From JBEDUK01 sp040414485 (GTDB lineage: Bacteria; Actinomycetota; UBA4738): DNA of 64,000 bases. The notes beneath the pieces are model-generated. The model ran no database searches. It saw only the letters and a program-made list of their open reading frames with translations, and was not told where the DNA came from. The stretch lies in contig JBEDUK010000013.1 in the NCBI GenBank assembly GCA_040414485.1, forward strand, positions 1 through 64,000, given 5' to 3'. Made by a program: the position numbers and the translations under genes. Below, one piece after another: positions 9,353 through 17,917 of this stretch. Positions within the stretch are counted from its first letter, which is position 1. The number at the start of each line of letters is the position of its first letter.

Positions 9353-9372
9353 GGGATCCAATGGTCGCAGGC

Positions 9373-9394
9373 CGTTCGTGAACGCATGGTGAAG
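9373..9394 (-). promoter_or_regulatory. PHO-box-like direct repeat upstream of lipoprotein gene
   Basis: On the minus strand two adjacent 11-nt units read CTTCACCATGC and GTTCACGAACG, both close to the GTTCACC-N4 unit bound by PhoP-type regulators in actinobacteria. They end 21 nt upstream of the lipoprotein ATG at 9352. Confidence 0.5.
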
Positions 9395-9577
9395 GCACGG
9401 CGACGGACGCGCGCCGGACGGACCGTGCCGCGTCGCCGAAGGGATGGGATGGCGTCGCTCAGGATTCACGCGCGGTTCCTCCATGAGCCGCCCGGCCGCC
9501 GATACCGTCGAGAGTGACATAAGTCCTGATAGACGCGGTCGCGGCTTCGGGTCGCCGGAGCGAAGGAAGGGACGATC

Positions 9578-10303
9578 TTGGACGGATCGCCGGGCGGACG
9601 CGGCGCGGTGTTCTTCGATCTCGACGGCACGCTGCTGCCGGGCTCGAGCCTCTTCCCGCTCGCGCGCGAGCTCCGGCGGCGAGGCCTCATACGCCTCCGC
9701 GACCTCGCGCGGGTCGGCGCGGACCAGGCGTGGTTCCGATGGGGGCGCACCGAACGGGAGGAGCTCGTCGAACGCGCCAGGGCGATGACGCTGGCGGCGG
9801 TCCGTGGCCGCTCGCGAGACGCCATGCTCGAAGTGGCTCGCGCCGTGGTCCAGGACGAGGTGCTGCCGCGCGTCTACGCGCGCGCCGTGCAGCTCATCAA
9901 GATCCACCGGCTGGCCGGGCGACCGGTCTACCTGGCGACGTCGTCCCCCGAGGATTACGCGGCGATCATCGCGGACGAACTCGGGATCGACGGAGCGATC
10001 GGCACCCTCGCGGAGGTGCGGGACGGCCGTTACACGGGGCGACTGGTCGGCTCGCTCAACCGCGGTCTCGAAAAGGCCTCGCGAGTGACCGCCTTCGCAC
10101 GCGAGCAGGGCGTCGACCTTTCCCGTTCCGTGGCGTTCACCGACAGCGTCAGCGATCTGCCGTTGCTCCATGCGGTGGGCGAGCCGGTGGCCGTCAACCC
10201 GGATCGAACCCTGGCGATCGTCGCCAGGCGCATGGGGTGGCCCGTCTTGGACCTGCGTCCCGCCGCGGGGCGGCAGCGCGTCCGCCGGCCGTCGGTGGCG
10301 TGA
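9578..10303 (+). CDS. HAD-superfamily (SerB-like, subfamily IB) phosphatase
   Basis: 241 residues with a TTG start, supported by GAAGGAAGG 7-8 nt upstream. HAD motif I is FFDLDGTLLPG with both nucleophile and acid/base Asp; motif II is the Ser in YLATSSPEDY; the motif III Lys is in EKASRVTAFA; motif IV is FTDSVSDLPLL. The helical cap between motifs I and II and the length match subfamily IB enzymes such as phosphoserine phosphatase relatives. It is cytosolic. Substrate cannot be read from sequence; in this neighbourhood a phosphate-ester role is plausible but not shown. Confidence 0.88.
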   Translation: MDGSPGGRGAVFFDLDGTLLPGSSLFPLARELRRRGLIRLRDLARVGADQAWFRWGRTEREELVERARAMTLAAVRGRSRDAMLEVARAVVQDEVLPRVYARAVQLIKIHRLAGRPVYLATSSPEDYAAIIADELGIDGAIGTLAEVRDGRYTGRLVGSLNRGLEKASRVTAFAREQGVDLSRSVAFTDSVSDLPLLHAVGEPVAVNPDRTLAIVARRMGWPVLDLRPAAGRQRVRRPSVA

Positions 10304-10341
10304 AGGGCGGCGCGCACGTCCGCGGTCTCGATAGCCCGAAC

Positions 10342-10382
10342 GAACCGGTCGCGGCACCCGTTGCGGCGCCGCGACCCGGTTC
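10342..10382. terminator. Bulged hairpin between convergent genes
   Basis: GAACCGGTCGCGGC at 10342-10355 pairs with GCCGCGACCCGGTTC at 10368-10382 with one bulged base and a 12-nt loop. It lies between the convergent HAD phosphatase and phosphoesterase genes. There is no T-run, so factor-independent termination is uncertain. Confidence 0.4.
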
Positions 10383-10408
10383 CCTCGGGCGTTCCTCACT
10401 GCGGAACG

Positions 10409-12556
10409 TCAGGAGGCCAGCTTGTGCACGTTCTTGAGCAGTGCGTTCGCCTGCTTCACGTACGCGTTGACCGTCGAGTTTGCAAGCGTCGACCCGTTGA
10501 ACCCCGCCCCGTTCAGCAGCGACCTGATCTTCGACGCGACGACGTCGCGCGAGGCGCCGAGGGCGGCCAGCTTCGATTCGAGCTTGGTGTAGAGGATGTC
10601 GTCGGCCGTCGCGCTCGTGAGCGCCGTGGTGTCGACCGCCAGGCTGTCCAGGCCGAACTGACCGACGCACGCATCGAGCTGCTTGTACACGGCCGCCAGT
10701 CGCTCGAATCCGGATCGGTTCCCCGCGATCCCGAGCGGCAGCGCCGACGGATCCAGGACCTCAGACAGGACCCGCCCGTCCGAGACGTAATCGTCTGTCA
10801 GGCCGGTGAGGGCAAGGACGGTCGGCCTGATGTCTGTGTGGTCCGACCACACCTGGCCGTCGGCGCCGAGGCTCTGGACACCCGGCCCCACCAGACCGAG
10901 CCAGGTCGTGGTGATGTCGGGATCCACGTCGCCGTGGTTCCACCCGAACTTCGGGTCCAGGGTTACGCATGGGTTGTTGCAGTTCGGCGCGCCGGTGAAC
11001 AGGAAGTAGTTCTCGTTGCCGAACAGCGTGAGCGTCGGCGTTCGCTTCGGATCGCCGGTCACCATGTGGAGGATCCGTTCCTCCACGGGATCGGCCATGT
11101 AATGGGTGATCGCGTCGATCTGGCCGGTGATCGGGTTCTTCGCCCACAGCAGGTTCAGGTTGCGTTCGAACGATCTGGTCGCCGGATCGTTCGGCGCCGG
11201 GTTGCCGGACACGTAGACCGTCGGCGCCGAGTCCGAGTGGACGGCGAACTGCGTGGTGTCGCCGGTCTCGGTGGCGAGCAGGCCCGTCATCTGCCCGTCG
11301 ACCTCGCCCTTCTGCGTGTACGTGCACGGCGTGTTGACGCCGTCGCACCCCGAAGGGCTCGCCGCGCCGCCGACGAAGTGGTCGTTCTCGTCCGCGGTGA
11401 TCACGAAGAGCGTGTTCGAGCTGTTGATCCCGTCGTTCGCCAGGCGAGTGAAGAACTCGCCGAAGGCGTTGTCGTAGGAATGCAGGGCTGCCTCGTACCC
11501 GGCTTCGCCCGGACCGTAGTCCGGCCCGTTCGGGTGCGCGTCGTGGGCGTCGGAGATGTACGCGTAGGTGACCGGCACGCCGTGCTCCTGCATGGCGGCC
11601 ACGTACGACAGCGACACCGACGCGCTCATCCCGTCGAACCCCGGGAAGCCGTCGTAGCCCTGCGGGTTCTGGATCACGTTGCCGTCGAGGTCCGTCATCG
11701 GCCCGCCGGGCGAGATCTGCGGCGCCACGTACGTGTTGCCGATCAGCGTCTGGTAGCCGGTGTAGCCGCCGGGCTCGTCGGGCAGCCGGTCGGCCACTCC
11801 GCCGTTCGCCGCGCCGCACAGCGACGCGCCGGCCGCGCAGTGCACGCCTATTCCGACGAAGTCGGCCGACGCCTGGTCGGGGTTGTTGATCCGCTCCTGG
11901 TCCTGCGGGGACCCCGCGCCGAAGAAGTCCGGCACGTCCGGGTTCAGGTTCTCCAGGACGGTGTTCGCGAGCGCGACCTGCCCGACGTTGCAGCCCGCGC
12001 GCGTGAATGGAACCCACGGCGCCGGCGTGTTCAGGCCGTTCGGCGTGATCATGTTCGGCAGTGTGTCCGTCGGCGGGTTCGGAAACGCGGGGTCCGCCAG
12101 GGGGTCGGTCCAGTACGCGAAGGAAAGTCCCGTGTCCGTCTTGCCGTTCGGAAGCCAGTACCGGTAGCTGTTCGCGACGGGCACGCCGTGTCGGTCCCCG
12201 TACACGCCGGTGAGCGTGGTGAGGATGTCATTGCCCGTGTGCGAGATCAGCGGCGTGTGGTGGTTCGTCAGGAGCGTGCCGTTGCTCTCGAGGAAGTTCT
12301 GAAGATTCGGCATCTGCTCCAGGTCCGACGGCACGTTCGGGTTGTCGCGCGTGAGGTGCACGTTGTCGAACTGGATCGAGATCACGTGCTGGATCGCGCC
12401 CGAGGGGGAATGCAGCGTGCACACCGGGTCGGCGTGCGCGGCGGTCGCGACGCCGGTGACAAGACCGGTCGACGCGACGACTGCGGCGGCCAGGGCGGCC
12501 ACCGTCCCCCGGACGGTGCGAAGCGGTGCCCCGCGATCGCGGGCATGCCGTCTCAT
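10409..12556 (-). CDS. Secreted phosphoesterase of the alkaline-phosphatase superfamily
   Basis: 715 residues from ATG at 12556, preceded by GGGAGGT at 6 nt; the open frame extends further but the extra part is Arg/Pro-rich and has no ribosome site. A signal peptide ends ATAAHA. The N-terminal half reads IQHVISIQFDNVHLTRDNP, MPNLQNFLESNGTLLTNHHT and ISHTGNDILTTLTGVYGDRHG, the start of a metal-dependent phosphodiesterase/phosphatase core. Later come YISDAHDAHPNG, LFVITADENDHF and GWNHGDVDPDI, which supply further Asp/His metal ligands. The last 90 residues are a helical tail. It probably releases phosphate from organic esters outside the cell. It is divergent from pstC1 across a region carrying a PHO box. 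Confidence 0.8.
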   Translation of the reverse strand: MRRHARDRGAPLRTVRGTVAALAAAVVASTGLVTGVATAAHADPVCTLHSPSGAIQHVISIQFDNVHLTRDNPNVPSDLEQMPNLQNFLESNGTLLTNHHTPLISHTGNDILTTLTGVYGDRHGVPVANSYRYWLPNGKTDTGLSFAYWTDPLADPAFPNPPTDTLPNMITPNGLNTPAPWVPFTRAGCNVGQVALANTVLENLNPDVPDFFGAGSPQDQERINNPDQASADFVGIGVHCAAGASLCGAANGGVADRLPDEPGGYTGYQTLIGNTYVAPQISPGGPMTDLDGNVIQNPQGYDGFPGFDGMSASVSLSYVAAMQEHGVPVTYAYISDAHDAHPNGPDYGPGEAGYEAALHSYDNAFGEFFTRLANDGINSSNTLFVITADENDHFVGGAASPSGCDGVNTPCTYTQKGEVDGQMTGLLATETGDTTQFAVHSDSAPTVYVSGNPAPNDPATRSFERNLNLLWAKNPITGQIDAITHYMADPVEERILHMVTGDPKRTPTLTLFGNENYFLFTGAPNCNNPCVTLDPKFGWNHGDVDPDITTTWLGLVGPGVQSLGADGQVWSDHTDIRPTVLALTGLTDDYVSDGRVLSEVLDPSALPLGIAGNRSGFERLAAVYKQLDACVGQFGLDSLAVDTTALTSATADDILYTKLESKLAALGASRDVVASKIRSLLNGAGFNGSTLANSTVNAYVKQANALLKNVHKLAS

Positions 12557-13231
12557 GCGTCCACCTCCCGTGTTCCCATGGGCCCGGCGCGAGAACGGAC
12601 CCGGTTCCGCCGGCATCTGCCGGAGCGCCCCGGACCGTAGGTGTGGAGGGTGGCGCGCTCCGGGCGGCGAGGTGTCCGCGACGCGGAGCCCCGGCGAACC
12701 TGGCGTGCCGGTCGGGCATCGGGCCGGTGGCCGCGACGCGACCGCAGGGCGACCGACGAATGACGGTCGGCCGAACGCCGCGCGGGCCGTCGGCGGCCGC
12801 CGCAGGCGCTGACATACGCTTGCTGACACGCGCCGGCCGAACGGGATTCGTCGTGCGGGCCCCGAACCGTCGACGCGGCGACGCCGAACGGTCCGCAGTT
12901 GCTCGTTGTCCTGGCAGTCGCGCGTCACCGATCCGACAGCGCTCCGCCACCGTGGCTTGCGAGGGTTGCGCCCTGTGATCCGTCCTCACCGTGGCCGGCG
13001 GGCCCTTCTCCGGCGGCGCCGGTGCGCGCGTTCGCGCGTGCCCGGCCCGCGCTTCGCCGGCTCCGTGACGGCGGGTACGGGCTGCGGCAGCGCCTCGCCG
13101 GGCATAGGGTTGTTCACCGACGGGCAAATGTCCATTCACCCAACAGTCACAGACCGCCGACATGCTCCGGTGGTCTTGACGTCAGGTCGCGGCCGGAACG
13201 GTCGCGGCCGGAGCGCTCGCAGCGGGGGAAG
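12557..13231. other. 675-nt divergent intergenic region
   Basis: This gap separates the secreted phosphoesterase from pstC1. Apart from the PHO box at 13112-13144 I see no conserved gene in it; the open frames covering it are Arg-rich shadows without ribosome sites. Promoters for both neighbours must lie here. Confidence 0.6.
13112..13144 (+). promoter_or_regulatory. PHO box of the first pst operon
   Basis: Three consecutive 11-nt registers: GTTCACCGACG, a degenerate GGCAAATGTCC, and ATTCACCCAAC. The two good units are exactly 22 nt apart, one helical double-turn, as expected for a direct-repeat PhoP site. It is 87 nt upstream of the pstC ATG. Confidence 0.65.
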
Positions 13232-14251
13232 ATGAGCACGATCTCTGCCGACGTGGCGCAGCCACCGGACGGCGACAGCACGCCGGATGCGCCGCGAACC
13301 ATTACCCATACCCGGACGGGGGTCGATCGAGCGTTCCGGCGGCTGGCCACCGGGGCCGGCCTCGCGACGTTCGTCATCCTCTTCCTGATCGGGCTGTTCC
13401 TGCTGATCAAGTCGTGGCCGGCGTTCCACACCATGGGCCTGAAGTTCTTCACGACCTCACGATGGGACCCGGAGGGATCGCACGTCTTCGGCATCGCGGC
13501 GATCCTGTACTGGACGTTCGTCATCGCCATCGTCGCGCTGGCGATCGCGGTGCCGCTGTCGATCGCGACGGCGCTGTTCATCACCGAGTACGCGCCGCGC
13601 CGGCTCCGCCGATGGATGATCTCGCTGGTCGACCTGTTGGCGGCGATCCCGAGCATCATCTACGGCATCTGGGGCCTGGCCTTCCTGGAGCCGCGGCTGG
13701 TTGGCGTCTCGCGATTCATCTCGAAGAACTTCGGGTTCATCCCGATCTTCAAGGTCCCCGGATCGAACCTGAACCCCGGGGCCTTCGCGGCGTCGGCATT
13801 CGTGGCCGGTGTGATCGTCTCGCTGATGGTCCTGCCGATCTGCGCGTCGATCGTGCGCGAGGTGTTCTCACAGACCCCGCCGGGTGAGAAGGAAGCCGCC
13901 TTCGCGCTCGGCGGCAGCCGGTGGGGCATGATTCGGAGCGTCGTGCTGCCGTTCGGCCGCGGCGGCATCATCGGGGGCGCGATGCTCGGGCTCGGCCGGG
14001 CGCTCGGCGAGACGATCGCCGTGGCGCTGGTGATCTCCCCGATCTTCACGATCTCGATCCACGTCCTGGCGACGGGCGCGAACGGCGTGGCGCCTCTCAT
14101 CGCATTGCGGTTCGGCGAGGCGACCCAGAAGTTCGGCATCCCGGCGCTGATGGCTGCCGGACTGACGTTGTTCGTCGTGACCCTCCTCGTGAACTTCGCG
14201 GCCTCCGCGATCGTGGCCCGCTCGCGGTCCGGCAAGGGGGTCGAGATCTAG
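13232..14251 (+). CDS. pstC: Phosphate ABC transporter permease PstC (system 1)
   Basis: 339 residues from ATG at 13232; the frame is open further upstream but without transporter sequence. Six membrane segments follow a short cytosolic N-terminus. The BPD_transp_1 region includes LLAAIPSIIYGIWGLAFLEP, characteristic of PstC, and the EAA loop EKEAAFALGGSRWGMIRSV. It forms the inner-membrane channel with PstA. Its stop codon directly abuts the pstA start, so the genes are co-transcribed, and a PHO box precedes it. Note the lower conservation with pstC2 in this window: the two systems are not a recent duplication. Confidence 0.93.
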   Translation: MSTISADVAQPPDGDSTPDAPRTITHTRTGVDRAFRRLATGAGLATFVILFLIGLFLLIKSWPAFHTMGLKFFTTSRWDPEGSHVFGIAAILYWTFVIAIVALAIAVPLSIATALFITEYAPRRLRRWMISLVDLLAAIPSIIYGIWGLAFLEPRLVGVSRFISKNFGFIPIFKVPGSNLNPGAFAASAFVAGVIVSLMVLPICASIVREVFSQTPPGEKEAAFALGGSRWGMIRSVVLPFGRGGIIGGAMLGLGRALGETIAVALVISPIFTISIHVLATGANGVAPLIALRFGEATQKFGIPALMAAGLTLFVVTLLVNFAASAIVARSRSGKGVEI

Positions 14252-15439
14252 ATGGCGGTCACCGCGCCCCCCAGGTCGCCGGGCTCTGCCGAGGCGCCGC
14301 CTCCGGGCGCGGGGGTCTTCGGCGGTCCGGGCGGCGACACGCCGATCCGGCCGCGTTCGTTCAACGCGGTCGACGCCTGGGTCCTCGTCGCGTCGATCGG
14401 CTCGTCGTTCGCGTTGATATGGGTGATCTTCCGGCTGATGCCGATCTCCGGCGCTGTCGGGTTCCTGTTCTGGTGGTTCGTGTCGTTCGCGTTCATCTAC
14501 TGGCTGGCGATGCTGCAACTCGAGGGGCCGCTGGTGGCCAAGGACCGCCTGATGGCCGTCCTGATCGTCACGGGCACGGGCATCCTGATCGTGCCGCTGG
14601 TCTCGATCATCGTGTTCGTTACGGCGAAGGGCATCGCGTACATCCGGCCGCACGTGTTCGTTCAGACGAACAACCTCTGCGGCCAGCTGGACGGCCCCAC
14701 GTGCGGAGGCATCGCGCATGCCATCGTCGGCACGCTCGAACAGGTCGCCATCGCCATGGTCATCTCGGTGCCGCTGGCGGTGCTCTGCGCGGTCTATCTG
14801 AACGAGATCGGCGGACCACTGCGACGGCCGGTGAGGCTCTTCGTCGACGCGATGAGCGGCGTGCCTTCGATCGTGGCCGGCCTGTTCATCTACGCCGTGG
14901 TGGTCGTGAGCCTGGGCTGGGGGTTCTCGGGCTTCGCGGCCGCGCTCGCCCTGTCGATCCTGATGCTCCCGACGGTGACGCGGACCTCGGAGGAGGTGCT
15001 GCGCCTGGTGCCGGACGGCCTGCGCGAAGGCTCGCTCGCCCTCGGCGGCTACGAATGGCGCACGGTGTGGAATGTGGTGCTTCCCACCGCTCGCAGCGGC
15101 CTGATCACCGCGGTGATCCTGGGCGTCGCGCGTGCGGTCGGTGAGACGGCGCCGGTCCTGCTCACCGCGTTCGGCGCCCAGGTCATGAACGGCAACCCGT
15201 TCCACGGCCCGCAGGAGTCGCTGCCCCTGTTCATCTGGACCTATGTCCGGTTCAATCCCGGCGAAGCGCCGTACCTGCGCGCGTGGATGGCCTCCTTCGT
15301 ACTGATCGTCCTGGTGCTCGGCCTGTTCACGCTCGCGCGCGTCCTGGGGACGCGCACGTCGATCGAACGCAGGCAGAAGCGAGCCGCGAAGCGCGACGCC
15401 AAACGCGCCGCGGCCGAACCCGGAGGAGCGAGAGCGTGA
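14252..15439 (+). CDS. pstA: Phosphate ABC transporter permease PstA (system 1), extended N-terminus
   Basis: 395 residues, about 100 longer than usual PstA. The N-terminal 35 residues are Pro/Gly-rich and then two extra hydrophobic segments (around residues 42-62 and 66-86) precede the usual permease core. The core has DAMSGVPSIVAGLFIYAV and the EAA loop LREGSLALGGYEWRTVWNV, with VGETAPVLLTAFG near the end, all standard PstA signatures. The ATG follows the pstC stop with no gap, and its own stop overlaps the pstB GTG. Confidence 0.93.
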   Translation: MAVTAPPRSPGSAEAPPPGAGVFGGPGGDTPIRPRSFNAVDAWVLVASIGSSFALIWVIFRLMPISGAVGFLFWWFVSFAFIYWLAMLQLEGPLVAKDRLMAVLIVTGTGILIVPLVSIIVFVTAKGIAYIRPHVFVQTNNLCGQLDGPTCGGIAHAIVGTLEQVAIAMVISVPLAVLCAVYLNEIGGPLRRPVRLFVDAMSGVPSIVAGLFIYAVVVVSLGWGFSGFAAALALSILMLPTVTRTSEEVLRLVPDGLREGSLALGGYEWRTVWNVVLPTARSGLITAVILGVARAVGETAPVLLTAFGAQVMNGNPFHGPQESLPLFIWTYVRFNPGEAPYLRAWMASFVLIVLVLGLFTLARVLGTRTSIERRQKRAAKRDAKRAAAEPGGARA

Positions 15440-16257
15440 CGACGACCGAACAGGACCTGAGCGCCGGCATGAACGGCGGCCCTTCCGGCAGCGGCGGCAT
15501 GCGCGCCGAACGGGTTTCGGCGTGGTTCGGCACGCACAAGGTGCTCGAGCAGGTGACCCTGGACATGCCGGCCGGGAAGGTGACGGCGCTGATCGGGCCT
15601 TCGGGGTGCGGCAAGTCCACCTTCATCAGGATCCTCAATCGCATGCACGAGCTGGTCCCCGGTGCGCAGCTCTCGGGCCAGGTGTTCCTCGACGGGACCG
15701 ACATCTACTCCCCAGAGGTCCGCCCCATCGAGACGCGGCGGAAGGTGGGCATGGTCTTCCAGAAGCCCAACCCGTTTCCGGCGATGAGCGTCTACGACAA
15801 CGTCCTGTCGGGCCTGAAGCTCTCCGGGATGAAGCCGGCGAACCCTGATGCCCTGGTGGAGGACTCCCTCACCCGGGCCGGCCTGTGGCGGGAGGTCCGC
15901 AACCGCCTGGAGGATCCGGGCGGAGGCCTCTCCGGAGGCCAGCAGCAGCGCCTGTGCATCGCCAGGTCCCTCGCCGTGTCGCCGGAGGTCCTGCTCATGG
16001 ACGAGCCCTGCTCGGCGCTGGACCCCTCCTCCACGAGGCGCATCGAGGAGACCATCGGCGAGATCGTCCACGAGGTGACCGTGGTGATCGTGACCCACAA
16101 CATGCAGCAGGCCCAGCGCATCTCCGACCTCTGCGCGTTCTTCAACGTTGACGAAGGCTCGCCGGGTGGGATCGTGGAGATCGGTCCCACCACGAAGATC
16201 TTCAACGACCCCGACGATCCCCGGACCGCGGACTACGTCCACGGCAGGTTCGGATAG
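15436..16257 (+). CDS. pstB: Phosphate ABC transporter ATPase PstB (system 1)
   Basis: 273 residues from GTG at 15436 (GTGA overlap with pstA, GGAGGAG 7 nt upstream). Walker A is GPSGCGKSTFIRILNRMHE, the Q-loop is GMVFQKPNPFPAMSVYDNV, the signature is LSGGQQQRLCIARSLA, Walker B is VLLMDEPCSALDP, and the H-loop is VIVTHNMQQAQRISD. All are exactly those of PstB. It energises phosphate import through PstC/PstA. Confidence 0.95.
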   Translation: MTTTEQDLSAGMNGGPSGSGGMRAERVSAWFGTHKVLEQVTLDMPAGKVTALIGPSGCGKSTFIRILNRMHELVPGAQLSGQVFLDGTDIYSPEVRPIETRRKVGMVFQKPNPFPAMSVYDNVLSGLKLSGMKPANPDALVEDSLTRAGLWREVRNRLEDPGGGLSGGQQQRLCIARSLAVSPEVLLMDEPCSALDPSSTRRIEETIGEIVHEVTVVIVTHNMQQAQRISDLCAFFNVDEGSPGGIVEIGPTTKIFNDPDDPRTADYVHGRFG

Positions 16258-16267
16258 GAAGGTCTCC

Positions 16268-17917
16268 ATGCTTCGAGGGAGAACGAACCGAACGACGCGA
16301 ACCTCGCCAGTGCGCCACATCCTCCGCGCCGCCGCGGCGATGTGGTTCGCAGCGACATCGGCGCTCCTCATGCTCCTGCTGATCCCGGCGTTGCCGGCAT
16401 CCGCGTCGGGCCCGCCGGTGACCGGTGCCGGTTCGACCTGGGTCCAGATCGCGCTGGACCAGTGGCGCGCCGACTACGCGCACTTCGGCTACCAGATCAA
16501 CTACTCGGGCGTGGGCTCGAGCGCGGGCCGGAACTTCTACATCATCAATCAGGTCGATTTCGCCGCGACCGAGATCCCGTTCCAGCCCGACGAGGTCGCC
16601 CAGCTCCAAGCGGAGCACAAGACCTACCAGTACCTGCCCGACGTCGCCGGCGGAACCTCGCTGATGTACAACCTGCACGACACCGCGGGCCGGCGCATCA
16701 GGAGCCTGAACATCGATTCGAACGCGGCCGCCCTGATCTTCACCGGCAAGATCAGCAGCTGGCAGGATCCGGCGATCACGCGTCTGAACCCGGGGCTCCA
16801 CATCAGGGACACCCACATCACGCCGGTGATCCGGTCCGACGGCTCCGGCACCTCGGCGCAGTTCTCGCTGTACCTGCAGAACCAGCAGCAGAGCCTGTGG
16901 AACCAGTTCGTCCAGCAGTGGGGGTGCCAGGCACCCTGTTCGGTGTGGCCGAGCTTCAACGGCTCGGTCGGCGCCAATGGGAGCGACGGCGTGGCGAACT
17001 TCATCGCCAACGACACGCTCGGCCAGGGCGCGATCGGCTACGTCGAAGCGGGGTACGCCTACGGGCGGAACTTCCCCGTGGGCAATCTGCACAATCGGAG
17101 CGGGCACTACGTCCAGCCGTCGTCGAACAACGTCGCGACGGCCCTCACGCACGCGACGCTGAACCACGACCTGACGCAGAACCTGGTGGGCGTCTACAAC
17201 GCGCCCGAGGCGAACTCGTATCCCATGTCCTCGTACTCGTACATGATCACGCCGACCGCCGAAGGGTTCGGATTCACGGCCGAGAAGGGCGCGGTCCTTT
17301 CGGGCTGGATCGTCTACATCGCGTGCAAGGGCCAGCAGAGCGCTGCCCCCCTCGGGTATTCGCCGCTGCCGAAGAACCTGATCCAGGCGGACTTCGACGC
17401 CGTGAACCGCATACCAGGGCATGTGAAGCCGCCGCCGATCGACTATCAGCACTGTCCGAATCCGAATCTGCCCCAGGGAAACGGCGGCAACAACGGGGGG
17501 AACAACGGGGGGAACAACGGCGGCAACGACGGGAACACTGGCAGCACCGGTGGCAGCACCGCCAGTACGGATCCCAGCTCGACGACGCCCGGCGCGACCG
17601 ATCCCAGCCCGACGGCGGCACAGACCACGCCGCCGCCCGCGATCGGAGGGGTGGGCGGCAACCAGCCGCCATCCGGCGTCCAGGTCACCACGATGACCCA
17701 GGAGCAACAGCAGGCGGCGTACGCGGCTGCCCTGAAGAGCGCCTCCTACGCGCAGCCCGAGCCCATCCTTCCGCTGGTCGTGACCGCGCTCGGCGTGCTC
17801 GTGCTCGTATTCGCGCCGGTGTTGCTGCAGGTCAGGCGGCAGGCGCCGGCGCCGCGGTCGGCAACCGACCGGCTGCGCCGGGATGAAGGGCGAGAGACGA
17901 CGGACCATGGCGGATAA
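16268..17917 (+). CDS. Membrane-anchored PstS-like phosphate-binding protein
   Basis: 549 residues from ATG at 16268, GGAAGG 6 nt upstream. A long Sec signal ends ALPASASG. The binding domain opens with the PstS hallmark VTGAGSTWVQIALDQW and contains SGVGSSAGRNFYI, FAATEIPF, RSDGSGTSAQFS and the GSDGVANF loop, so phosphate ligands are conserved. Unlike usual PstS lipoproteins it has no lipobox. Instead, after residue about 395 comes an Asn-Gly repeat linker (NGGN units), then a Thr/Pro/Ser stretch, and finally one C-terminal membrane helix (PLVVTALGVLVLVFAPVLL) with a basic tail. It therefore sits tethered outside the cell on a long flexible stalk, immediately after pstB. Confidence 0.88.
   Translation: MLRGRTNRTTRTSPVRHILRAAAAMWFAATSALLMLLLIPALPASASGPPVTGAGSTWVQIALDQWRADYAHFGYQINYSGVGSSAGRNFYIINQVDFAATEIPFQPDEVAQLQAEHKTYQYLPDVAGGTSLMYNLHDTAGRRIRSLNIDSNAAALIFTGKISSWQDPAITRLNPGLHIRDTHITPVIRSDGSGTSAQFSLYLQNQQQSLWNQFVQQWGCQAPCSVWPSFNGSVGANGSDGVANFIANDTLGQGAIGYVEAGYAYGRNFPVGNLHNRSGHYVQPSSNNVATALTHATLNHDLTQNLVGVYNAPEANSYPMSSYSYMITPTAEGFGFTAEKGAVLSGWIVYIACKGQQSAAPLGYSPLPKNLIQADFDAVNRIPGHVKPPPIDYQHCPNPNLPQGNGGNNGGNNGGNNGGNDGNTGSTGGSTASTDPSSTTPGATDPSPTAAQTTPPPAIGGVGGNQPPSGVQVTTMTQEQQQAAYAAALKSASYAQPEPILPLVVTALGVLVLVFAPVLLQVRRQAPAPRSATDRLRRDEGRETTDHGG

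Noticed and set aside
10361..12640. 759-codon plus-strand frame opposite the phosphoesterase
   Set aside because: Val/Arg-rich shadow without motifs or ribosome site; the minus strand is convincing.
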